From Stenotrophomonas sp. (GTDB lineage Bacteria; Pseudomonadota; Gammaproteobacteria; Xanthomonadales; Xanthomonadaceae): a stretch of DNA of 6,880 nt. Position 1 is the stretch's first letter, and every line of letters starts with the position of its first letter. The notes under the pieces were generated by a model, which was given only the letters and a program-made list of their open reading frames with translations, was not told the DNA's origin and made no database searches. This document shows, piece by piece, positions 1 through 6,342 of the stretch. The translations under genes were made by a program, and so were the position numbers. The DNA lies in NCBI GenBank assembly GCA_003484865.1, contig DMZT01000327.1, positions 1-6,880 of the forward strand. The letters are read 5' to 3'.

Positions 1-1787
1 TTGGCCACCACCGTCGAAACCTCGGGCAACGTCCGCACCAGGTCACGGATGCGCCGGGACTGGGCCTGCGCCTCGGCCAGGCTGGTGCTGGGGTCGAGTG
101 TGGCGGTCAGCCAGATCGAGCCTTCGTCCAGTTCGGGCAGGAATTCCGAGCCCAACCGCGTGCCCAATGCCAGCGTCACCACCAGCATGGCCACTGCCGC
201 AAGCACCACCGCACGGGGCCACGCCATCGCCCCCTCCAGCCACGGGCGGTACCAGCCGACCAGCCGGTTCATCACCGGGTTCTCGCCCTTCAGCCGCTCG
301 CGCCGCAGCCACCAGAAGCACAGCAGCGGCACCACGGTCAGGGCAAGGATCAGTGCGCCGATCAGCGCCGACGTCACCGAATAGGCCATGGGGGCGAACA
401 TCCGGCCTTCCTGGCGCTGCAGGGTGAAGATCGGGATGTGCGCGGCAATGATGATCAGCATCGAGAAGAAGGTCGGCCGCCCCACCTCCGACGCAGCCGA
501 CAACACCGTCGCCATGCGCTCGCGCCGGGTGCTGCCGGGCGGCATCTTCGACATGCGCGAGACGATATGCTCGGTCACGATCACCGCACCATCGATGATG
601 ATGCCGAAGTCCATCGCGCCCAGTGAGAGCAGATTGGCCGGCACGCCCCACAGGTGCAGGCCTAGGAAGGTCGACAGCAAGGCCAGCGGCATCATCGCTG
701 CCACGATCAACGCCGCACGGGCGTTGTAGAGGAACAGCCACAGCACCAGGAACACCAGCACCGCACCCTCCACCAGGTTGCGGAAGACGGTCTTCAGGGT
801 GGTCGAGACCAGCCAGGAGCGGTCGTAGAACGGTTCAAGCGTGACGCCATCCGGCAGGTGATCGGCCTCGATCTCGGCCACGCGCGCATGCAAGGCATCC
901 AGCACCAGGGACGGGTTCTCGCCCTTGCGCATCAGCACCATGCCGAACACGGCGTCGTCGTTGTCATCCTGGCCAACCAGGCCCTGTCGCGGCAGGCCGG
1001 TATCGACGATGCGGGCCAGGTCGCGCACCAGCACGGGGGTGCCTTGCCGCTCTCCCACGACAACGGTGCCGATGTCGGCCGGCGAACGCATCAGCCCAAC
1101 CCCGCGGATCAGATACTGCTGCTGCCCACGCTCCACATAGCCGCCGCCGGCGTTCGCACTGCCCCGCTCCAGCGCCTCGGCAAATTCCTCCAGGCTGATC
1201 CCGCGGTCACGCAGCTTGCCCAGGTCCGGCTCCACCTGGAAGGTCCGCGCATAGCCGCCAAAACTGACCACGTCGGCCACGCCCGGCACGGTACGCAGGC
1301 GCCGCTCCATGACCCATTCCTGCACGGTGCGCAGCTCGGTGGAGCTCATGTGTGGTGCGTGGAGCACATAGCGGTAGATTTCGCCCACCGCCGAACTCAT
1401 CGCCTCCATCTCCGGCTGCACGCCGTCGGGCAGATCCACGCCCTGCAGGCGCTCCATCACCTGGGCGCGCGCGAAATAGTCGTCGGCACCGTCGTCGAAG
1501 GTCAGGATGATCATCGACAGCCCGAACTGGGTGTGCGAGAACACGCGCACCGAGTGCGGGATGCCGGACAGCGCCACCTCCAGCGGCATCGTGACTTCGC
1601 GCTCAACCTCTTCGGCCGCGCGCCCCGGGTGCAGCGTCACCACGGTGACCTGGGTATCGGAGACGTCCGGGAACGCTTCTACCGGCAACTCGCGGAACGC
1701 GGCGAACGAGGCGCCGATGAAGATCAGCAGCGCCAGCATCACCATCAACGGCTGACGCAGGCAGTACGCAATCAGACGATCGATCAT
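1..1787 (-). CDS. CzcA/CusA-family heavy-metal efflux RND permease, 3' end outside window
   Basis: Inner-membrane proton-driven pump of the HME-RND family, which takes metal ions from the periplasm or cytoplasm and passes them to the adaptor and outer-membrane channel. 595 codons are present of the roughly 1,030-1,060 usual; the frame is open to the left edge. Visible in order: TM1 about residues 13-31 after MIDRLIAYCLRQP; first periplasmic loop with the family stretch LPVEAFPDVSDTQV (about 34-47) and GEIYRYV; TM2 about 339-355; TM3 about 359-376; TM4 with the HME signature DFGIIIDGAVIVTEH, giving D393, D399 and E406 at the same 6/7 spacing as the CzcA proton-relay residues D402, D408 and E415; TM5-TM6 about 440-494; TM7 about 525-543; then GSEFLPELDEG (546-556) opening the second periplasmic loop. 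The start ATG overlaps the adaptor stop as ATGA, with an AAGG seven bases upstream. The D/D/E motif and a Thr (T561) where CusA has Met573 point to divalent ions; the exact substrate is not readable. Confidence 0.95.
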   Translation of the reverse strand, partial: MIDRLIAYCLRQPLMVMLALLIFIGASFAAFRELPVEAFPDVSDTQVTVVTLHPGRAAEEVEREVTMPLEVALSGIPHSVRVFSHTQFGLSMIILTFDDGADDYFARAQVMERLQGVDLPDGVQPEMEAMSSAVGEIYRYVLHAPHMSSTELRTVQEWVMERRLRTVPGVADVVSFGGYARTFQVEPDLGKLRDRGISLEEFAEALERGSANAGGGYVERGQQQYLIRGVGLMRSPADIGTVVVGERQGTPVLVRDLARIVDTGLPRQGLVGQDDNDDAVFGMVLMRKGENPSLVLDALHARVAEIEADHLPDGVTLEPFYDRSWLVSTTLKTVFRNLVEGAVLVFLVLWLFLYNARAALIVAAMMPLALLSTFLGLHLWGVPANLLSLGAMDFGIIIDGAVIVTEHIVSRMSKMPPGSTRRERMATVLSAASEVGRPTFFSMLIIIAAHIPIFTLQRQEGRMFAPMAYSVTSALIGALILALTVVPLLCFWWLRRERLKGENPVMNRLVGWYRPWLEGAMAWPRAVVLAAVAMLVVTLALGTRLGSEFLPELDEGSIWLTATLDPSTSLAEAQAQSRRIRDLVRTLPEVSTVVA

Positions 1788-2962
1788 GGGGCAGCCTTGG
1801 CGGCCGCCGCACCACCGGCGGGTGCGTCAGCGCTGCCAACGTTCTGATCGAGCACCTGCTGCAGCAGCAGGCCACCGTCCACGACCACGCGCGCGCCAGC
1901 GGCCAGCCCCTGGCCCACCCACAAGCGCCCTTGGCCCAACTCCTCGGCCTGCACGGATCGCCGCGCGAACCGGCCCTTGCCCTCGTCGACGAACACCACC
2001 TGCTCGCGCCCGAGCAGCAGCACCGCCCCCTCCGGCAGCGATACGCCCCCCTCCATCGGCACCGTGATCGCAGCCCGTACGTACTGACCCGCTTTGAAGC
2101 GTCGCTCACGGTTGTCCAGCTCGGCACGCGCCTGCACCACGTGGCGCTCGGTGTCGATGTAGTCATCCACATGGCCGAGTACGACGTGCGCTGCCTCGCC
2201 TTGGCCGGGCGTGAGGCTCACGGCTATCCCGGGCTTGAGGCGACCCGCAAGCGCCTCGGGAACATCGACGATCAACCATAGGCGGTCCGGATCGCTCACC
2301 ACCGCCAACGGCAGCTCGGCATCCGGCGACACGTTCATGCCCGGGCTCATCCGGCGCTCGACCAGGATGCCGTCGATGGGCGAACGCAGCGGCATGCGCT
2401 GGTCGATGCTGCGGCTGCTGCCGAAACCGCGGGTCAGCGCCCGCAGGCGGGCATGCTCGGCCTCGTTGGCCGCCAGTGCGGATTCGGCTTCGTCCAGTTC
2501 GCGCCCCGAGGCGACGCCGGCCTCATGCAGTTCGCGGACGCGGGCCAGTTCGTTGCGTGCCTGGCGAAGCTCGGCGGCGCCACGGGCGCCCTCGGCCTGC
2601 ACCTGCCCGAACTCAGGCGAGGTCACCCACGCCAGCACCTGACCCGCCTTGATCTTCTCGCCGGGCGCCGCCTCGATACGCGCCACCTGGCCCGGCAGCG
2701 GTGAGCGCAGCTGGCTGGAACGCGTGTCATCCCAAGTGATGCGCGCCGGCAGCTGCAGGACCGAGGCCGAGCCATCGGTCACGGCTTCGCTTCGCAACAC
2801 CTTCAGTTGCGGGCTGTCGGCAGCGAAGCGGATGGTGGCGCCGTCGACCGTCGGGGCCGGCACGGCCACAGGTCCGGCATCGCGCGCGCAGCCACCGGCC
2901 AGCACGGCGGCCACGAGCAACGAAAGCAGCCGGGCCGAGCCGGCGGTGCGGGAATACATCAT
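1784..2962 (-). CDS. CzcB/CusB-type periplasmic adaptor (membrane fusion protein) of the RND metal pump
   Basis: Adaptor linking the inner-membrane RND permease to the outer-membrane channel; 392 aa, near the usual length for metal-pump adaptors. Residues 1-25 look like a lipoprotein signal ending LAGGC, so Cys25 is the probable lipid-anchored residue, although the -3 position is Ala instead of the usual Leu. The first half-lipoyl motif is at about 86-118 (RSPLPGQV...GEKIKAGQVL), followed by an alpha-hairpin/coiled coil of about 120-178 rich in Ala, Glu and Arg. The second half-lipoyl motif is at about 192-225 (LRSPIDGILVERRMSPGMNV), then beta-barrel (about 228-302, with GQYVRAAITVP) and membrane-proximal parts. 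The tail (378-392) is a low-complexity Ala/Gly/Pro stretch. The Met metal ligands of CusB and the His-rich segments of some CzcB proteins are not seen. The start overlaps the channel stop as ATGA and has AAGGA (2971-2975) eight bases upstream; a second in-frame ATG follows at once. Confidence 0.93.
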   Translation of the reverse strand: MMYSRTAGSARLLSLLVAAVLAGGCARDAGPVAVPAPTVDGATIRFAADSPQLKVLRSEAVTDGSASVLQLPARITWDDTRSSQLRSPLPGQVARIEAAPGEKIKAGQVLAWVTSPEFGQVQAEGARGAAELRQARNELARVRELHEAGVASGRELDEAESALAANEAEHARLRALTRGFGSSRSIDQRMPLRSPIDGILVERRMSPGMNVSPDAELPLAVVSDPDRLWLIVDVPEALAGRLKPGIAVSLTPGQGEAAHVVLGHVDDYIDTERHVVQARAELDNRERRFKAGQYVRAAITVPMEGGVSLPEGAVLLLGREQVVFVDEGKGRFARRSVQAEELGQGRLWVGQGLAAGARVVVDGGLLLQQVLDQNVGSADAPAGGAAAAKAAP

Positions 2963-4209
2963 CGGGGGTGTCCTTCGGAAGCAGTAACGGCGGCATTCCA
3001 GCGCGCCAGGGCGGAGGCATGCGCCAACCGCGCATCGATCAGATCGGATTCGAACTCGCGCCAGCTGCGCCTTGCATCCAGCAGATCCGTCAACGTGGCG
3101 GCACCTCGGCGATAGGCCAGTTCCAGGCCGTCCAGGCTCTGCCTTGCCGCCGGTCCCTGCAGCTGTTCGTACTCGGTGCGGCGCTGTGCGGCGGCGGCCA
3201 GTGCGTGCTGCAACTGATCCAGTTCGGCGGTCGCTGCGCGCCGCAACTGCTGCCGTTCCAGGACAGCGGCGTCGTAGTCCGCCTCCGCTCGCTGCTGCTC
3301 GCCCCGCCAGCGCTTGGCACCGCCCAGCGGCACGCTCATCGAGACGCCCCAGGTCACCCCGCCGATATCGGCTGGCTCGCGCTCGGCTTCGAGGCCGAAC
3401 TGCACATCACGCCGGCGTTCACTGCGGGCCAGTGCACGTGCTGCGTCCGCCGCGATCACCCGCGCCTCGGCGGCACGCAGATCAACGCGCTCCTCCAACG
3501 CGGTCGGTGCGGGTGTCGCGGTCGCGCCCGCGCGCGGCCACGCATCGTCGGCGCTGAGCGCAGCATCGATGTCGTTGCCCAACAGCAGCGCAAGCACATG
3601 GCGTGCCTCGCGAAGGCCACGCTCGGTCTCACGGGCGGCATCGGCCACCTTGAGGTCATCCACCGCCAACCGTGCGCGCTCGATCGGGGCCAGGGCGCCG
3701 GTCGCCACCTGCTTGTCCGCTGCAGCCAGGCTCTCCGCCGACGCACGCCGGTCCTCCGCCGCGATGCGTTGCAGTTCCTGCGCAGCCTTCAACCCGAAGT
3801 ACGCCTCGGTGAGCGCCACCTGCTGTTGGCGTCGCCCGTCGAGCAGGCTGAGGTTGGCCGCCTCGACCAAGGCGTCGGCCTGACGCATGCGCCAACCGCG
3901 CTTGCCACCACGCTCCCAGGTCCAACCCAGGCCGAGGGTGGAATCCACGCGCTTGTCTTTCCATCGGCCCGGGCCGATGCCCTCCTGCCGGCTGATCTTG
4001 GAGGTGCCCACGCTCAGCTCCGGGCTGGGGCGTCGCGATGCACTCACGGCATCGCCCTGCGTGCCGCGCAGCGCGATCGCTGCCGCGAGCAGATCCGGGT
4101 TATGCGCTGCCATGGCCTGTTCCGCCTGGGCCAGCGTCAGTGCCGAAGCGGTGCCCGGCGCAATCAGAAGTGCGGCCATCAGGGCGGCACAGCGGGTGGT
4201 GGTATTCAT
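2959..4209 (-). CDS. TolC/CzcC-family outer-membrane efflux channel
   Basis: Outer-membrane trimeric channel, the exit duct of the tripartite pump; 416 aa. Residues 1-23 are a Sec signal peptide (MNTTTRCAALMAALLIAPGTASA) with likely cleavage after ASA, so the mature protein begins LTLAQAEQAM, a typical start of the OEP repeat. There is no lipobox Cys, unlike CusC or OprM. Two OEP-like halves are visible: about 24-215 (LTEAYFGLKAAQELQ... helices, ending LLLGND) and about 238-408 (RVDLRAAEARVIAADAARALARSERRRDVQFGLE, then GVSMSVPLGGAKR, then GLELAYRRGAATLTDLLDARRSW). Long Ala/Arg/Glu helices form the periplasmic barrel. The frame stays open upstream to a start at 4329, but that 40-residue extension crosses the regulator gene and has no signal-peptide character, so the ATG at 4209 is chosen. 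No Shine-Dalgarno sequence is visible before it. It is the first gene of the efflux operon, and its stop overlaps the adaptor ATG. Confidence 0.93.
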   Translation of the reverse strand: MNTTTRCAALMAALLIAPGTASALTLAQAEQAMAAHNPDLLAAAIALRGTQGDAVSASRRPSPELSVGTSKISRQEGIGPGRWKDKRVDSTLGLGWTWERGGKRGWRMRQADALVEAANLSLLDGRRQQQVALTEAYFGLKAAQELQRIAAEDRRASAESLAAADKQVATGALAPIERARLAVDDLKVADAARETERGLREARHVLALLLGNDIDAALSADDAWPRAGATATPAPTALEERVDLRAAEARVIAADAARALARSERRRDVQFGLEAEREPADIGGVTWGVSMSVPLGGAKRWRGEQQRAEADYDAAVLERQQLRRAATAELDQLQHALAAAAQRRTEYEQLQGPAARQSLDGLELAYRRGAATLTDLLDARRSWREFESDLIDARLAHASALARWNAAVTASEGHPR

Positions 4210-4213
4210 TGCC

Positions 4214-4242
4214 GACACGGTAAGGTGCAGCGCTTTCGTCAA
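4214..4242 (-). promoter_or_regulatory. Candidate promoter of the efflux operon
   Basis: On the minus strand TTGACG (4242-4237) matches the sigma70 -35 consensus at five of six positions and overlaps the proximal repeat of the putative operator. No good -10 exists: at 17-bp spacing the hexamer is CGTGTC, and the better TACCGT lies at only 14 bp. A good -35 with a poor -10, overlapped by a regulator site, would suit a promoter that needs an activator. With this placement transcription would begin at or next to the channel ATG. The call is by eye only. Confidence 0.3.
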
Positions 4243-4268
4243 ACTTTCCCGAACCTTGCGTAAACCTT
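4241..4268. promoter_or_regulatory. Triple 11-bp-phased direct repeat, probable response-regulator operator
   Basis: The divergent intergenic region contains three hexamers in the same orientation: plus-strand AAACTT at 4241-4246, AACCTT at 4252-4257 and AACCTT at 4263-4268. Read on the minus strand they are AAGGTT-N5-AAGGTT-N5-AAGTTT. The start-to-start distance is exactly 11 bp both times. OmpR/PhoB-type winged-helix regulators bind tandem direct repeats about 11 bp apart as head-to-tail dimers, and PmrA/QseB-type boxes have this hexamer-N5-hexamer form. The site lies between the response-regulator gene and its likely target. It ends three bases before the regulator ATG and overlaps a candidate -35 for the efflux operon. 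Assignment to the neighbouring regulator is inference. Confidence 0.6.
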
Positions 4269-4271
4269 GCA

Positions 4272-4946
4272 ATGCGCATTCTGCTGATTGAAGACGATGC
4301 CGCGCTGGCCGATGGCCTGGTGCGCGCACTCACCCGTGCCGGTCATGCCTGCGATCATCTCGCCCGTGGCCTGGCCGCGCCGTCGGCGCTGGCCAGCGTC
4401 AGCTACGACCTGGTGGTGCTGGATCTTTCCTTGCCCGACATCGATGGATTGGATCTGCTGGCTCGGTTACGGCAGGAGGGCTTTTCCGTCCCCGTACTGA
4501 TTCTCACCGCACGCGATGGCGTGGAGGACCGTATCCGCGGGTTGGATAGTGGCGGCGATGACTACCTCGCCAAGCCCTTCGTCCTCGGCGAACTCGAAGC
4601 GCGCCTGCGTGCGCTCGCCCGTCGCCAGTCCACGGCCCCTGCCCTGCGCCAGCTGGGCGCCCTGCGCCTGGATACCGGCACCCGCGAACTGCGTGTTGGC
4701 GATCAACCGCTGGAACTTACTGCACGCGAGCTGGCCCTGATGGAGATCCTGCTGCAGCAGCCGGGGCGCATCGTGGCCAAGCAGCGCCTGTTCGATGCGG
4801 TCTACAGCTGGGATCACGAGGCCAGCCTGTCGGTGATCGAAGTCCACATCAGCCGCCTGCGCCGCAAGCTGCAACTGGCCGATGCCAAAGTCGGCATCCG
4901 TATGCTCCGTGGTCTTGGCTACCGTCTGGAGGCCAGTGATGGCTGA
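4272..4946 (+). CDS. OmpR/PhoB-family response regulator, probable activator of the efflux operon
   Basis: DNA-binding response regulator of a two-component system, cytoplasmic, 224 aa (standard for the family). The receiver domain is about 1-118: acidic pocket D8/D9, phosphoacceptor D51 in VVLDLSLPDIDGLD, T79 in LILTARD and K101 in LAKPF, so all catalytic positions are present. The winged-helix domain is about 127-221, with ELTARELALMEILLQQPGRIV, the recognition helix around VIEVHISRLRRKL (188-200) and the wing RGLGYRLE. The start at 4272 gives the canonical MRILLIEDDAALADGL opening. No Shine-Dalgarno sequence precedes it; the bases just upstream are the direct-repeat operator. The gene is divergent from the efflux operon and overlaps the kinase gene by 8 nt, so the kinase is its partner. 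It resembles TctD/QseB-like regulators paired with 2CSK_N kinases; the specific orthologue is unknown. Confidence 0.95.
   Translation: MRILLIEDDAALADGLVRALTRAGHACDHLARGLAAPSALASVSYDLVVLDLSLPDIDGLDLLARLRQEGFSVPVLILTARDGVEDRIRGLDSGGDDYLAKPFVLGELEARLRALARRQSTAPALRQLGALRLDTGTRELRVGDQPLELTARELALMEILLQQPGRIVAKQRLFDAVYSWDHEASLSVIEVHISRLRRKLQLADAKVGIRMLRGLGYRLEASDG
4928..4932 (+). promoter_or_regulatory. Ribosome binding site of the kinase gene
   Basis: GGAGG lies six bases before the ATG at 4939, inside the end of the regulator gene. It fixes the kinase start at 4939, 57 bases downstream of an earlier in-frame ATG at 4882 that would overlap the regulator more deeply and has no such site. It contrasts with the absence of a Shine-Dalgarno sequence before the first gene of either divergent operon. 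Confidence 0.75.
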
Positions 4947-6336
4947 GGCACCGTACAGCCTGCGCGGCGTCCTGCTGCGGCGCCTGTGGCTGCCACTGCT
5001 GGTGCTGCTGCTGGCCAGTGCGGTCGGCTCGTTCGTGTTGGCGCGGCACTACGCCGAACAGGTGTACGACCGCTGGCTGCTGGATTCGGCGATGTCGCTG
5101 GCACAGTTGATCGAGGTGCGCGGCGAGACCGTCCACATGGAGATTTCCCCCGCCGTCTCGCGCATGTTCACCTGGGACACGGTGGATCGGATATATGGCG
5201 ACGTGACCCGCGCCGATGGCACGCGACTCTACGGTACCGGCGCGCTGCCGAGGGCCACCGCCGTGCTGGCCGAGGACGCCGATGACAGCCCGGCGCGCAG
5301 CTACTATGACGCGGTGATCGATGGCCGCGACGTGCGTGTCGTGCAGGTCGCGATGACCCCGCCGGGTTCGGCCACCCCGATTGTGATCCGCGTGGCCGAG
5401 ACCCGTACCAAACGCCTTCGATTGGAGCATCGCCTGCTGCTGGCGAGCATTCCGCTGCAGGGCACGATCCTGCTGCTTGCCGCGTGGCTGGCCTGGTCAG
5501 GTACCGGCGCCGCAGCGCGGCATACCAACGGTGCCGCACGGCGGCTGGCCAGTGCTCCGCTTGATGCGTTGATGCCGCTGGACCCACAGGACGCCGCGCC
5601 GCGCGAGCTGTGGCCCGCCGTGGATGCCTTCAACCAGCTCGTGAGCCGGCTTTCGGCGATGCAGGATGCCCAGCAGCGCTTCATCAGCAACGCGGCACAC
5701 CAGTTGCGCACACCGCTGGCCGGGCTGCAGATCGAGCTGGAGAGCGCGCTGCGCGAACAGGATCCGGCCGCACAGCGGGACGCACTGGCAGGCCTGCTGC
5801 GGGGGCTGACGCGCCTGCGCCACCTCACCCATCAACTGCTCATCTTGAGCCGTTCCGAAGACAGCGCCGGCGCGATGCTGGCGATGCGGCCGGTGGACAT
5901 TGCCGAGCTGGCGCGCGAAGCACTGGAGCGCCTCATGGATGGCGCCGTGATCGCAGGCGTCGACCTGGGATACGAAGGGCCGGATGCCGGTGTGATGCTG
6001 ATCGGAGAACCGCAGTTGTTGCGCGAAGCGATCAGCAATCTGGTCGACAACGCGATGCGTTACGGCGCGCTTGAAGGCGTGATCACGGTGAGCGTGGAAA
6101 CGATCCAGGGCGAGATCCGTATCAGCGTCAATGACAACGGCCCCGGCATCGATCCCACGCTGCGCGGCCGCGTCACCGAACGCTTCTGGCGGGGAGACGC
6201 CAGCGGCGATGGTTGCGGGCTGGGCCTGGCGATCGTCGCCGAGATTGCCGGCAGGCACGGCGCCACGCTGTCCATCGGCACGTCGCCACTGGGCGGCGCC
6301 AAGGTCATGCTCGCCTTCCCTGAGCAACGCGGATGA
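4939..6336 (+). CDS. Membrane sensor histidine kinase with 2CSK_N-like periplasmic domain
   Basis: Inner-membrane sensor kinase, 465 aa, partner of the overlapping response regulator. TM1 is about 14-34 and TM2 about 165-186. The periplasmic part between them (YDRWLLDSAMSLAQLIEVRGETVHMEISP...DRIYGDVTRADGTRLYG) resembles the 2CSK_N domain of TctE/QseC-like kinases. The linker after TM2 (about 187-240) is HAMP-like but poorly conserved. The H-box FISNAAHQLRTPL places the phospho-accepting histidine at H254. ATP-binding motifs are all present: N-box NLVDNAMRYG (367-376), G1 DNGPGI (399-404), F-box ERFWRG (414-419) and G2 GDGCGLGL (423-430). It should therefore be an active kinase. Translation is probably coupled to the regulator through the 8-nt overlap and an internal GGAGG. 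The ligand cannot be read from sequence; divergence from a metal pump suggests a metal signal, while TctE-type kinases are known for organic-acid responses. Confidence 0.94.
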   Translation: MAEAPYSLRGVLLRRLWLPLLVLLLASAVGSFVLARHYAEQVYDRWLLDSAMSLAQLIEVRGETVHMEISPAVSRMFTWDTVDRIYGDVTRADGTRLYGTGALPRATAVLAEDADDSPARSYYDAVIDGRDVRVVQVAMTPPGSATPIVIRVAETRTKRLRLEHRLLLASIPLQGTILLLAAWLAWSGTGAAARHTNGAARRLASAPLDALMPLDPQDAAPRELWPAVDAFNQLVSRLSAMQDAQQRFISNAAHQLRTPLAGLQIELESALREQDPAAQRDALAGLLRGLTRLRHLTHQLLILSRSEDSAGAMLAMRPVDIAELAREALERLMDGAVIAGVDLGYEGPDAGVMLIGEPQLLREAISNLVDNAMRYGALEGVITVSVETIQGEIRISVNDNGPGIDPTLRGRVTERFWRGDASGDGCGLGLAIVAEIAGRHGATLSIGTSPLGGAKVMLAFPEQRG

Positions 6337-6342
6337 CCGCCT

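Noticed and set aside
858..1847. 329-codon open frame on the plus strand opposite the permease gene
   Set aside because: It is antisense to well-conserved RND sequence; its high His/Gln content is the expected reverse-frame shadow of GC-rich codons.
2968..4263. 431-codon open frame on the plus strand opposite the channel gene
   Set aside because: It is fully antisense to a gene with clear signal peptide and TolC-family features, its translation is His/Gln/Arg-rich without domain character, and long antisense frames are common in GC-rich DNA.
4210..4329. N-terminal extension of the channel protein from the in-frame start at 4329
   Set aside because: It would overlap the regulator gene and operator, adds an Arg-rich stretch, and buries a good signal peptide that begins at the ATG at 4209.
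4882..4938. Upstream start for the kinase adding 19 residues
   Set aside because: The ATG at 4939 has GGAGG six bases before it and gives a normal short cytoplasmic N-terminus before TM1.
5497..6327. 276-codon open frame on the minus strand opposite the kinase
   Set aside because: The kinase frame holds all H, N, G1, F and G2 motifs, while this frame shows no recognisable domain and is a composition shadow.
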